A program made the translations under genes and the position numbers. 64,000 bases of DNA from NCBI GenBank assembly GCA_005502915.1, contig SCMT01000003.1, positions 62,001 to 126,000 on the forward strand, given 5' to 3'. Under the pieces are notes generated by a model that worked only from the letters and a program-made list of their open reading frames with translations, made no database searches and was not told where the DNA came from. Positions 26,467-34,356 of this stretch are shown one piece after another. Position 1 is the first letter of the stretch. Each line of letters opens with the position of its first letter. The DNA comes from Lysobacteraceae bacterium 2PB. Its GTDB lineage: Bacteria; Pseudomonadota; Gammaproteobacteria; Xanthomonadales; Xanthomonadaceae.

Positions 26467-27888
26467 TTATACAAATAGTCCGAGCAGCGCTTTGACCGTC
26501 TTTGTAATCGATGGTGTCATTTCCGAAACGGTCTTAGCTGCCTCGATAAGTCCAGCTGCCGATACGTCGTACCATCCTTTGCGAGGCTTCTCTTTCACAA
26601 CCTCAGACACGAGGTTGTCGAAGTGTGTTTTGGCCACTGCCGCGTCTTCTGGGGGCAACTGCGGCATCAGCTTGGCTACTTCGGCCTTCAAGTCTTCGAT
26701 TGCCGCTTCGAGCTGTTTCGGGTCCGGTGTCTCCGACATGGAGGCATCCATCTTGGCATTATCGCCTGAAGTTGATTGTGCCTGCTGCTTCGCGTTTTCG
26801 CCTGCTATCTGTACTTGGGAACCCACTGTGTTCTGAAGGACCGGGCCCTTGTAGGTGTTCATGATGATGACCTCTGCAGTTCGATTGGCTTGATTGCATT
26901 GTTGTATGTAGCTTTCGACGCGTTCCCTCACCCGTATACGCATTTGGGTCATGGAAGTGAGTCTTCCCGGGAGCGCTGTTCCGATGGCATCGATCACTGC
27001 ACCAACGATTGTTTGTTGGTCGTGTCCGAAACGCCTTACCTTTTGAATCGCACTAATGGAACTGCTGAGGTACTTGCTGATCTGTACCGCATCAATTCCG
27101 TCATCGAGCGCGAGCTTTTGGTCGTCCGAGAGTGCTCGCAGAACCAGCCGCATGCACTCGAGCTCGGAATGCAGCCGGCTCAGGTGCATGCGTACCCTCC
27201 TGACGGCATCCGGATCGCCCGTGCCCCTCGCAATGAACCATGTACTGCATCGCATGTTGCCGAAGCCCAGAAACGCATGAGAGAGCGACGCGTCCGCGTC
27301 AGCGATGTAAGCAACATGCTTTGCGCCCACCGGCAGCGCAATCGGCATGTTAGATGGATACTCTAGGATCGCTAGGGGATGCCCGTAGCCGAACCACCAC
27401 TGCGCAGGGAGGGGCGCCGGATGGGGCTTTCGCCGTGTCGTTGCGTGAAGAAGATGTTGGGCAAGTTTTGATCCGGCAAAGACAAGTTCGACTTCGTCCT
27501 TGTGCCTGCCTACGCAAACGGTCATCTCGGCGAGGTCGCGAACAATATCTATCACCGAGTTGCAACCGCCATCTAGAGCGAACCCGATATCGACTCGGGC
27601 CACGGTTCCGTCAGTGTGGAATCTTCGAAAGGAATTGGTGACGGTGATGCCCGAGCCGAATCGCGTTCTTCCCAGTCCGCTCTTGAATCTGAGTGCGCGC
27701 CCGAGCCCTCCGTAGATCTCCTCTCCAGCCCAGTCATCGATCCCACCACGGTTTCGGAATCGAACCGGTCCGCACGAGCGCAAGAAACCGTCGCTGTCAA
27801 ACGGCCACGCTGGCCTTGCCAAAAGCCCGCGTCTATTGGTGGCAAATTTTCGGAGGTCCCCGAAAGGATGCTGCAGAACGAGGAGCAT
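26467..27888 (-). CDS. Hypothetical protein in the defence island, 473 aa
   Basis: I do not recognise the family. ATG 27888 is preferred because GGAGGAGTC stands directly before it; upstream ATGs lack a site. The N-terminal 190 residues (MLLVLQHPFGDLRKFATN..., then WPFDSDGFLRSCGPVRFRNRGG) look like a globular domain. The middle (about 230-350) is helical. The C-terminal 110 residues are charged helices with MNTYKGPVLQNTVGSQVQIAG, a beta-rich turn element. No catalytic motif or membrane segment is seen. It is convergent with no partner and is alone between motif copy 2 and a divergent lipoprotein operon. Confidence 0.6.
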   Translation of the reverse strand: MLLVLQHPFGDLRKFATNRRGLLARPAWPFDSDGFLRSCGPVRFRNRGGIDDWAGEEIYGGLGRALRFKSGLGRTRFGSGITVTNSFRRFHTDGTVARVDIGFALDGGCNSVIDIVRDLAEMTVCVGRHKDEVELVFAGSKLAQHLLHATTRRKPHPAPLPAQWWFGYGHPLAILEYPSNMPIALPVGAKHVAYIADADASLSHAFLGFGNMRCSTWFIARGTGDPDAVRRVRMHLSRLHSELECMRLVLRALSDDQKLALDDGIDAVQISKYLSSSISAIQKVRRFGHDQQTIVGAVIDAIGTALPGRLTSMTQMRIRVRERVESYIQQCNQANRTAEVIIMNTYKGPVLQNTVGSQVQIAGENAKQQAQSTSGDNAKMDASMSETPDPKQLEAAIEDLKAEVAKLMPQLPPEDAAVAKTHFDNLVSEVVKEKPRKGWYDVSAAGLIEAAKTVSEMTPSITKTVKALLGLFV

Positions 27889-28433
27889 GACTCCTCCGCA
27901 AATGGAAAAGCCCTCAGCCGCTAGGGCAGTCGGGAATGGCCACCGACGGGGCCGGTGGTACGCTTCGGACGCGCGGGAGCCTCGAGCCCCTACCCTTCCG
28001 AGCACCACGCCGCTCCATACAGGCAGCGGCGTCGTCCTTGAACACGTACCGCTCAGACATATTCGGCCATACCTTCACGATAGCATTCACGTTCTATTCA
28101 CGAAATCGGATCTGTCCTCGGGCACAAAGATCCTGCAATCATCACAAGTCGCGGAGGTGGACAACCTCGATGAGTCCATCGATCCCGAGGTTTTCAGCCC
28201 ATTCGAATGGCAATAGCGTAACGATCACCCCGGCATGAACCAGCTACTCAAAGATCACACCTAGCGGTCAGCCTTGCCCTTGGCTTCGGAGCTGACACTA
28301 TTCCGGCAGAGAGTGTCCGTTCTAGACTAGTTTCCACGTGTGATCGGCGAAAGACCCCGGAGCCACTATCGGAGCAAGCCTCCATCCAGCGCGACCACCC
28401 GCGACTCTGTCGCATCCCCTGGAGACCCAAAGA
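27889..28433. other. Divergent intergenic region, possible gene remnant
   Basis: The 545 bp between two divergent genes should hold both promoters. A plus-strand frame ending at 28216 has a protein-like tail (VAEVDNLDESIDPEVFSPFEWQ is typical in composition) but no credible start, so it may be the end of a lost gene. Confidence 0.3.
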
Positions 28434-29366
28434 ATGGATACCGCTCGCCGTTCGCAGGAATCTAACGCCGTTTCTCCTCGCTACGCCGTAGTCTTGCAAA
28501 GACTGGTACTCGTCGTCTTACTACTGCTTATCTCAGGCTGCAGGACTGTACCGGCAACCGGGGACATACCTCAATTTCGGCAGGGTCTAGCCTCAGTCGA
28601 CCAGCGGACTTCTCAGGCTTTCGCTGACATCAACGCGTTTGATCGTCAGCGAATGATCGATTTCGCCGCTACGCAGACCTCGCTCGACGAGAATCATTTT
28701 CAACTCATTCTAGAACGGAGCGACACCGAGAAATGGAAGCGAGCCTTCGGACTGATCGACGATTATGCCCAGCTCCTTCAAAAGCTCCTCGATCCGGGCC
28801 AGCGTGATGGCGTGCACAAGGAACTGGTGGTGCTGGGCGAGCAGATGGGCAAAGTCAGAAACGATGAACTTCCCGCTGGCGTCGTATCGGGCATCGCTTC
28901 CCTGGGTGGCCTGTTGGTGCAGATGAAGGCCGAGCAGGACGCTATGAAGGCGATTCGAACCGCCGATCCTGCTATCCGTACAACTTTCACCTTGATGATG
29001 ACCGCGATCGGCGATGATCAGAAATCGGGTATCCGTGGCGCTAGTTGGGCGACCTGGACGAAACTTTTGACGAGCCGCGTCCTCGCATTCCACCAGGCCA
29101 ATAATATAGCGAGGCGACGAGAGATCGCTGCTCAATTTGCTGCGGATCTTGACGGCCGAGATGCGCAGGATCGAGCACTCAATTCCATTCGGCGATCACT
29201 CGACTTGCTCAGCCAGGCTCACTCCGAACTCGCCGCTGGCCGCACTCAAGGCGCTGCGGGTCTGCTTGAACTAGTGAATGCCGAGTATGCGCGCTGGAGC
29301 ACCACCAAGAGCGACATCGAGAAGGCTCGCGAATCTGCAGCAAAGGCTGAGGGAGCGGGGAAATGA
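28434..29366 (+). CDS. Lipoprotein of unknown function, mostly helical
   Basis: The 310-aa protein has an N-terminal hydrophobic segment ending in a lipobox (LLLLISGC, about residues 28-36), so it is likely a lipoprotein. The rest is helical with many charged and Ala/Leu positions (FADINAFDRQRMIDFAATQ, ALNSIRRSLDLLSQAHSELA), suggesting a helix bundle. Its stop overlaps the next ATG (29363-29366), so the two genes form a coupled pair. No family recognised. The place inside a defence island, together with a membrane anchor and helix-bundle partner, could suggest an envelope-acting effector, which is speculative. Confidence 0.6.
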   Translation: MDTARRSQESNAVSPRYAVVLQRLVLVVLLLLISGCRTVPATGDIPQFRQGLASVDQRTSQAFADINAFDRQRMIDFAATQTSLDENHFQLILERSDTEKWKRAFGLIDDYAQLLQKLLDPGQRDGVHKELVVLGEQMGKVRNDELPAGVVSGIASLGGLLVQMKAEQDAMKAIRTADPAIRTTFTLMMTAIGDDQKSGIRGASWATWTKLLTSRVLAFHQANNIARRREIAAQFAADLDGRDAQDRALNSIRRSLDLLSQAHSELAAGRTQGAAGLLELVNAEYARWSTTKSDIEKARESAAKAEGAGK

Positions 29367-29701
29367 CATCGTTGAACACTAATCTGCAGGCCCTCCAGAA
29401 GGCACTCGTGCTTCAACATGAAGCACTGTTCAACAGGCTCTCGACCGCTACTTCAGTAGACGAGGTCAACACGATTTCCACGGAGATGGACGAGGTCTAT
29501 CTGCGAATCCGCGTAACTACGCGGCTGTTGTTTCGTCAGACCACTTCTGCCATTGACAAGAATATCGCGGAGGTCGTGTCCGTCTCCGCAGAGCTGCAGC
29601 AGTCGATCAAGACCATCACCAAGTTGACGGATCTGATCAAGAAGACCAGTAAGTTTCTCGGGCTTGTCGACAAAATCCTCGATGCCGTAAAGCTGATCTA
29701 A
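29363..29701 (+). CDS. Small helical protein coupled to the lipoprotein gene
   Basis: The 112-aa protein (MTSLNTNLQALQKALVLQHEALF...) is almost wholly helical with heptad-like Leu/Val spacing and a C-terminal hydrophobic stretch (FLGLVDKILDAVKLI) that could associate with a membrane. It overlaps the lipoprotein stop by 4 nt (ATGA) and is followed by a hairpin terminator. No recognised family; it probably works with the lipoprotein. Confidence 0.55.
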   Translation: MTSLNTNLQALQKALVLQHEALFNRLSTATSVDEVNTISTEMDEVYLRIRVTTRLLFRQTTSAIDKNIAEVVSVSAELQQSIKTITKLTDLIKKTSKFLGLVDKILDAVKLI

Positions 29702-29787
29702 TCGGAAATTGCAACGGTGTGAGACATCGCACACGACTGCCCCGCATTGAAGCCGCACGCAGGGCAGCATGAACACATCGGCAATAT

Positions 29788-29812
29788 GGGGCGAGCCCAT
29801 CGGGGTTCGCCC
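29788..29812 (+). terminator. Likely rho-independent terminator of the lipoprotein operon
   Basis: GGGGCGAGCCC and GGGGTTCGCCC form an imperfect 10-bp hairpin with a 3-nt loop, followed by GCTTACGTGTGCTTTTAA. It lies 87 bp after the small helical gene. Confidence 0.45.
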
Positions 29813-30060
29813 GCTTACGTGTGCTTTTAAGTTTGCGAATCTAGAAGCCTGAGTGCCAAGCATTCGTTGGATAATCAGGTGGTGGAACTGCCCGATTTTG
29901 CCAAATACATCGTTCCAGGCTTCGGCCGAATTCAGGATTCACTCACCCCATCTCAGTTTGCTGGAAGAGACCCTCTCGGGTGGGGCGCACCACCTTGCCT
30001 TAGAACAAGTCGTGATCGCATAAGGGCACTTTCCAAACGAAGTTTAGCCCCCCTACCCCC

Positions 30061-30077
30061 GATAAGAATCCCTAATC
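30061..30077. repeat. 17-bp motif copy 3
   Basis: GATAAGAATCCCTAATC matches copies at 20766 and 26294 (consensus GATAARNWTCCCTAATC) in the same orientation. The remaining part of the 545-bp gap 29702-30246 shows nothing else except the hairpin at 29788. Confidence 0.5.
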
Positions 30078-30246
30078 GGCAACCATCCGTCCAACGATGC
30101 TGCGAACCTCACTGGCAGACTGCTTCGCAATAGGCTGCCTCTATTGCGTATTCACTGTCGTTCGATTCGTTCAATTTTGCTGAGCTTCTCTCCGAGGGAC
30201 GTCGGCATGCATCATGCCGACTCCCCGTGAGCCTCTGCAGCGCGCC

Positions 30247-32865
30247 TCAGAACGTAATGCTCCAAGAGTCGATCAGTCCGACATCACCGCCAACGTTGTC
30301 GTTCACACGCAGCCTCCAGGTACCGTTGATGGTCTCTGTCGACAGATTGACCGAGTAGGTCTTGACGATGTTGTCTATGCTGCCGCCGCTGCGGTTGTGC
30401 AGCACGTAGACGCTGCCGTCCGGAGCTATCAGATCCACTTTCAGGTCGCCGGTGTAGGTGTGGAGGATGTTCACCGCGACCGGTGTGGGATTGGGGGCGT
30501 TGCCAGCCCGACCGGTAACCACAATCGAACTCGTCACCGTGGCGTTGTCCACAATGGCTACGTCAGCGGTGTTGCTGTATGTCTGTGCTGTACCGCTGCC
30601 GACATTGACTAACAAGGTCTTGGTATTGGTTAATCCGGTGTTGTCTGTCACGGTCAGGGTTACCGTGTAGGTGCCGGCGACCGCATAGGTGTGGCTCGGG
30701 TTGGTGCTGGTGGAATTAGTGCCATCGCCGAAGTTCCAGCTACGCGATGCGATCGTGCCGTCCATATCGAACGACGAGTCTACAAGGCTGGCAGTCAGAC
30801 CAGAGACGTTGGCGCTGAAATTGGCGACCGGCGCGATGTTGTTGGTGCTGAACTCTACTTCGGCCGAGGTCGCATTATTTCCAGCTGCATCAAAGGCCCG
30901 AGCGGTGAGCGTATGGGCGCCATTGCCTAACCCGATCGAGTTGTAGCTGATCGAGTGCGGCGCGGTGTTGTCGCTTCCACGGAGCACGCCGTCGATATAG
31001 AACTCGACATTGGTCACGCCGACGTCGTCGGTCGCGCTGGCTGACAATGTAAGCGTACCGCTGGTCCCGGATACGCTGGCGGACACGGTTGGCGGGGTGG
31101 TGTCTGTGCCGCCAGCAGTCTGGTCTACCCAGATCGGAGCTGACCACAGGCGCAGGCCATTCGTCTGGGTAACAAGCGCGTAGTAGAAATGCGATCCAGC
31201 AGTCGGGGTGAAGGCATGGGTACCATTGCCTTCGGCCAGTTGGGTCACTGTACCGTTGCGGCCGGGGACGCCCTCGAAGAACTGCACGCGCTGCGCGGTT
31301 TGGCCGCTTGTGCTGGCGTAGTTGGCGGATAGCGTGAGCACGCCGCTGTTGGTGAAGGTCTCGCCCATCACGCGGCCATTGGCTGTGAGCACTAGTTGGC
31401 CGGTCTTGTCTTCGGTGGCGAACGTACGGCGCGCACGCAGGGCAGCCACGAAGTTCGCCTGGTTCAATGCGGCGCCGGTCGGCAGCAATACGCCGGTACG
31501 GTTTGTGAAGCTCAGCCCCCAGTTCGCGCAGTGGTTGTCCTGGTTGCTGGCCGGTGCGACCTTGTAGCCACGCTCCAGCAGTCGGTTCCACGCCCCGGGG
31601 TAGCTGCTGCGGCTGGTTTCGGTCTGTGTGGTGTTCACAGAGAACGCGGAGGTATTGAGGATCTCGGCCAGCACCATGACTTCGGCGCCATCGGCGCTGT
31701 AGGCCATGCCGGTGCCACCGATCGCGAACTGGGAGGTTGATGGATGGTTGAATTGACCGATCCAGCCTCGCTGGCGCATTGCCGCATACAACGCCGCATA
31801 GTCGCTCTTGGGGACGTTCACGGTTCCCAGGAGTTGGCCGCTGCTGTTGGTTTCCCAGCTCGCCAGTGCATCGGGATTGATGATGTTGAGGTGGCCGCCG
31901 TTGCTGATGACACCCCACTCCATGCCGTAGAGCGCGAGGAACGTGGGGTTGGCAGCGTTGTAGTTGTTTGCTGCTGCGATGCCGCTGTTGAACAAGCCAT
32001 TGGCGGCTGCGGGCGTGGCGGAGGTGTTGGTCCCCGTCGAGCCGTCGTACATGTGGTTGTGCTCGGACGCGAGCAGGAAATCTCCGCCAGCCTGCGTCTG
32101 CATCATGGCGTAAGCGTCGGCAGGACCAAAGTCGCCCGCCTGCGGGGACTCAGAACCATTGCAGTTGGCGAGGGCCGTGCCGCCATCACTGTGGTTGGTC
32201 TGGCTGTGCATGTTGCCGTAGTAGATTGTGTAAGGAAGCCCACCTGTGGCGGGGGCTGACCTTACAGCATTGGGTAGGCGCCCGGACCTGACTTTCGTCG
32301 CACTCAGCCAGGCAGCGATGTCCTGTTTTACGCCGACGGCCAGCGGCCTGATCTTCGAGATTCGCGCCGGCGCTACACGACCGACCATTACGTCGACACC
32401 TTGTTCGTGGACCTCATCGGCGAAAGCGGCAAACGCGTCCGAAATCCGCTTTGCAATGGACTTGCGAGCGTCATCGCCGACCTGGATTGATGGTGCCGCC
32501 CGCAGTCTCAGAGAGTAGTATCCGGCCTGTAGAGCGCGACCCTGTTGGTCGCGTCCGTCCCAGGTCATGCGCAGGCTGGCGCGCTGGCTGGGGAGCTGCT
32601 TGATGCCCTGCCAGCTGCGCACGACTCGGCCATCGGGCCCGATGGCATCCAATACCCACGCGGCGCTCGTTGCGCTGCCTGCGGCGGGATAGTCGAAGAA
32701 AAGCGTGATTGGATAGCGCCCTCCGACCGGGGTCAAGGGTGCATTGAGCGTGGCATCAAACTCGTAGTGATCGGGGTGGGCAATGTTGGTTGCCAAAACC
32801 GTGCTTGAAAGCACCAGCGTCAGCGACAGGGCCAGAATAGAAAGGCGCCGTTTGCATGTGGTCAT
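30247..32865 (-). CDS. Secreted CehA/McbA-type PHP metallohydrolase with PKD and P/Homo-B domains
   Basis: The 872-aa protein has a signal peptide (RRLSILALSLTLVLSSTVLA), then a beta-rich N-domain, then a PHP-like hydrolase domain starting YYGNMHSQTNHSDGG (about 220) with further metal-type histidines in LLASEHNHMYDG, GQFNHPSTSQF and SNQDNHCANWG. After it come Ig-like repeats (DTTPPTVSASVSG), a PKD domain (NFGDGTNSTSTNPSHTYAVAG) and a C-terminal P/Homo-B-like beta domain (LHTYTGDLKVDLIAPDG...WRLRVNDNVGGDVG). It is exported and probably extracellular; substrate unknown. The Tn3-family transposon is inserted 81 bp before its start and may have replaced its promoter. Confidence 0.82.
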   Translation of the reverse strand: MTTCKRRLSILALSLTLVLSSTVLATNIAHPDHYEFDATLNAPLTPVGGRYPITLFFDYPAAGSATSAAWVLDAIGPDGRVVRSWQGIKQLPSQRASLRMTWDGRDQQGRALQAGYYSLRLRAAPSIQVGDDARKSIAKRISDAFAAFADEVHEQGVDVMVGRVAPARISKIRPLAVGVKQDIAAWLSATKVRSGRLPNAVRSAPATGGLPYTIYYGNMHSQTNHSDGGTALANCNGSESPQAGDFGPADAYAMMQTQAGGDFLLASEHNHMYDGSTGTNTSATPAAANGLFNSGIAAANNYNAANPTFLALYGMEWGVISNGGHLNIINPDALASWETNSSGQLLGTVNVPKSDYAALYAAMRQRGWIGQFNHPSTSQFAIGGTGMAYSADGAEVMVLAEILNTSAFSVNTTQTETSRSSYPGAWNRLLERGYKVAPASNQDNHCANWGLSFTNRTGVLLPTGAALNQANFVAALRARRTFATEDKTGQLVLTANGRVMGETFTNSGVLTLSANYASTSGQTAQRVQFFEGVPGRNGTVTQLAEGNGTHAFTPTAGSHFYYALVTQTNGLRLWSAPIWVDQTAGGTDTTPPTVSASVSGTSGTLTLSASATDDVGVTNVEFYIDGVLRGSDNTAPHSISYNSIGLGNGAHTLTARAFDAAGNNATSAEVEFSTNNIAPVANFSANVSGLTASLVDSSFDMDGTIASRSWNFGDGTNSTSTNPSHTYAVAGTYTVTLTVTDNTGLTNTKTLLVNVGSGTAQTYSNTADVAIVDNATVTSSIVVTGRAGNAPNPTPVAVNILHTYTGDLKVDLIAPDGSVYVLHNRSGGSIDNIVKTYSVNLSTETINGTWRLRVNDNVGGDVGLIDSWSITF

Positions 32866-32946
32866 CTGCGAGTTTCCGGAGAGGGGGCTAGAGGTTGTTG
32901 TCGATCATTTTGACCGTCCAAATTCTCACAGAAATGTTTCACTGAA

Positions 32947-32979
32947 GGGGTTCAGCCGAGATACGCGTAAAAATGCCCC
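32947..32979 (+). repeat. Left terminal inverted repeat of the transposon
   Basis: It begins GGGGTTCAGCCGAGATACG and ends AAAATGCCCC. GGGG at the outer tip is typical for Tn3-family ends. It matches the right end in inverse orientation except one C/T difference near 32966. Confidence 0.85.
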
Positions 32980-33012
32980 ACAGGATTCAAATAGTTCTTT
33001 TGGGGTAATGAC

Positions 33013-33435
33013 TTAGCCGATATTTTTCTTCTCGGCCGGTTGCGCCAGAAGATCGAGCGTCGGGCACTGTGCGCCTGTCACCACGTGGCGACACTCCTCC
33101 ACCAAATGCTCAAGGTCGGCTTCCAATTGGCGTAGCTCGTCCAGACGCTGCCGTACCTCGGCCAATTTCCGTTCGGTCAGCTGTCGTGTTTGCTCGCAGG
33201 CGCGCTGGCCTTTGACCTCTAACAACCCTGCTATCTCGTCGAGACTGAATCCCATCGCCTGTGCTCGGCGAATGAACTGAAGTCGGCCGACTTCGTTGGG
33301 CCCGTACCGGCGGACGCCGCCAAATGGGCGCTCAGGCTCCGGCAGCAGGCCTCGCCGCTGGTAGTAACGGACCGTTTCGACATGCACACCAGCGGCTGCG
33401 GCCAGCCGGCTGATCGTCATTGCGTTGGTGGCCAT
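33013..33435 (-). CDS. merR: Mercury-responsive regulator MerR
   Basis: The 140-aa protein has the MerR winged helix-turn-helix (AMTISRLAAAAGVHVETVRYY), a long dimer helix, and the three mercury-ligand cysteines: Cys in QRACEQ and the pair ECRHVVTGAQC (C-x8-C), equal to Cys82, Cys117 and Cys126 of classical MerR. ATG 33435 has GGAG upstream and gives a normal N-terminus. It is divergent from merT with a 19-bp-spaced MerR-type promoter between them. It would repress without and activate with Hg(II). Confidence 0.88.
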   Translation of the reverse strand: MATNAMTISRLAAAAGVHVETVRYYQRRGLLPEPERPFGGVRRYGPNEVGRLQFIRRAQAMGFSLDEIAGLLEVKGQRACEQTRQLTERKLAEVRQRLDELRQLEADLEHLVEECRHVVTGAQCPTLDLLAQPAEKKNIG

Positions 33436-33439
33436 CGGC

Positions 33440-33470
33440 TTGACTCCGTACTTAGGTACGGAGATTACCA
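33440..33470 (+). promoter_or_regulatory. MerR-type operator/promoter of merTP
   Basis: TTGACT (33440-33445) and TTACCA (33465-33470) are separated by 19 bp, the long spacer typical for MerR-activated promoters. The dyad TCCGTAC-TTAG-GTACGGA (33445-33462) fills the spacer. The merT start codon at 33478 is only 7 nt after the -10 block, so the merT transcript is likely leaderless. Confidence 0.8.
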
Positions 33471-33477
33471 TGCGGGT

Positions 33478-33834
33478 ATGGTCCAACCTCCCGCACAGTC
33501 CTGCTTGCCTGCCCTCTTGGGTGCCGCCGTCGCGGCCATTGGCGCGTCCGTGTGTTGCGTCGTGCCCCTGGTGCTGGTCCTGATGGGCATCAGCGGCGCC
33601 TGGATCGCCAATCTCACTGCCTTGGACGCGTGGCGCCCGTGGTTCAGCGCGGTCACGTTGGTGTTCTTGGGCTGGGCCTTCTGGATGCTCTATGGCCCGG
33701 CCTCACGCTGCCGCATCGACGGCATCTGCGTCGATCCCGCGCGATTGCGACGCCGACGGCGCTGGCTGTGGTTCGCCACCGGCCTGATCGCTCTGCTGCT
33801 GCTCTTTCCTTACTACATCGACTGGTTCCTGTAG
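33478..33834 (+). CDS. merT: Mercuric ion inner-membrane transporter MerT
   Basis: The 118-aa protein has three membrane segments, the vicinal cysteine pair in the first (GASVCCVVPLVLV) and the second cysteine pair in the cytoplasmic loop (CRIDGIC), as in MerT. The start gives 23 residues before the Cys pair, the same as in known MerT, and supports ATG 33478 despite the absence of a ribosome-binding site. It imports Hg(II) handed over by MerP. In the normal pathway MerA then reduces it, but no merA follows here. Confidence 0.88.
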   Translation: MVQPPAQSCLPALLGAAVAAIGASVCCVVPLVLVLMGISGAWIANLTALDAWRPWFSAVTLVFLGWAFWMLYGPASRCRIDGICVDPARLRRRRRWLWFATGLIALLLLFPYYIDWFL

Positions 33835-33842
33835 GAGTCCAC

Positions 33843-34136
33843 ATGCGCAAGATCCTTCTCAGTTTGGTATTCACGGCATGGATGGGCCTGGCTTGGGCGG
33901 CTACCCCAACGCGGGTCGTCCTGCAGGTGGAAAACATGACCTGCCCGGCGTGCAGCATCACGATCGAAAAGGCATTGGAGAAAGTGCCGGGCGTGACGGC
34001 GAAGCGTATTGACACCCGAGCCGCCACAGTGACGGTGGCGTTCGATGCCGAGCGCACCAACGTGGCCGCCATCGCGAAGGCCATCAGCGATGCCGGTTTT
34101 CCTGCCACCACCAAGGTGAGCGCAAACGGTGGCTGA
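33843..34136 (+). CDS. merP: Periplasmic mercury-binding protein MerP
   Basis: The 97-aa protein has a signal peptide (MRKILLSLVFTAWMGLAWAA) and one heavy-metal-associated domain with NMTCPACSITIEKAL, the CxxC mercury site. It follows merT by 8 nt and is followed by a small Cys-rich protein whose GTG start overlaps its end. It scavenges Hg(II) in the periplasm for MerT. Confidence 0.88.
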   Translation: MRKILLSLVFTAWMGLAWAATPTRVVLQVENMTCPACSITIEKALEKVPGVTAKRIDTRAATVTVAFDAERTNVAAIAKAISDAGFPATTKVSANGG

Positions 34137-34350
34137 CGCGCAGCTCCAAAGTACGCTCACGTGCCCAGAGTGCGGGCATCAGGCGACCGAAACCATGCCC
34201 ACCATGGCGTGCCAGTTCTTTTATGAGTGTTCCGCCTGCCACATACTGCTACGCCCGAAACCGGGCGATTGCTGCGTGTTCTGCTCCTACGGCACTGTAC
34301 CGTGCCCGCCTGTCCAGCAACACAACCCTTGCTGTGGCGGTACAGGTTGA
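34129..34350 (+). CDS. GDCCVxC-type small zinc-ribbon protein of mer operons
   Basis: The 73-aa protein starts with GTG at 34129, overlapping merP by 8 nt. It has TCPECGH, a CSAC pair, the signature GDCCVFCSYG and a CC near the end, 11 cysteines in total. Such proteins follow merT/merP in several mercury operons and are thought to bind metal, but no exact role is established. It is the last gene of the mer operon; transcription then meets the convergent transposase. Confidence 0.8.
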   Translation: MADAQLQSTLTCPECGHQATETMPTMACQFFYECSACHILLRPKPGDCCVFCSYGTVPCPPVQQHNPCCGGTG

Positions 34351-34356
34351 CACTCG

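Noticed and set aside
20766-30077. The 17-bp motif as integron attC sites
   Set aside because: No core GTTRRRY and inverse core pair with the expected fold was found around the copies, and no integron integrase is present.
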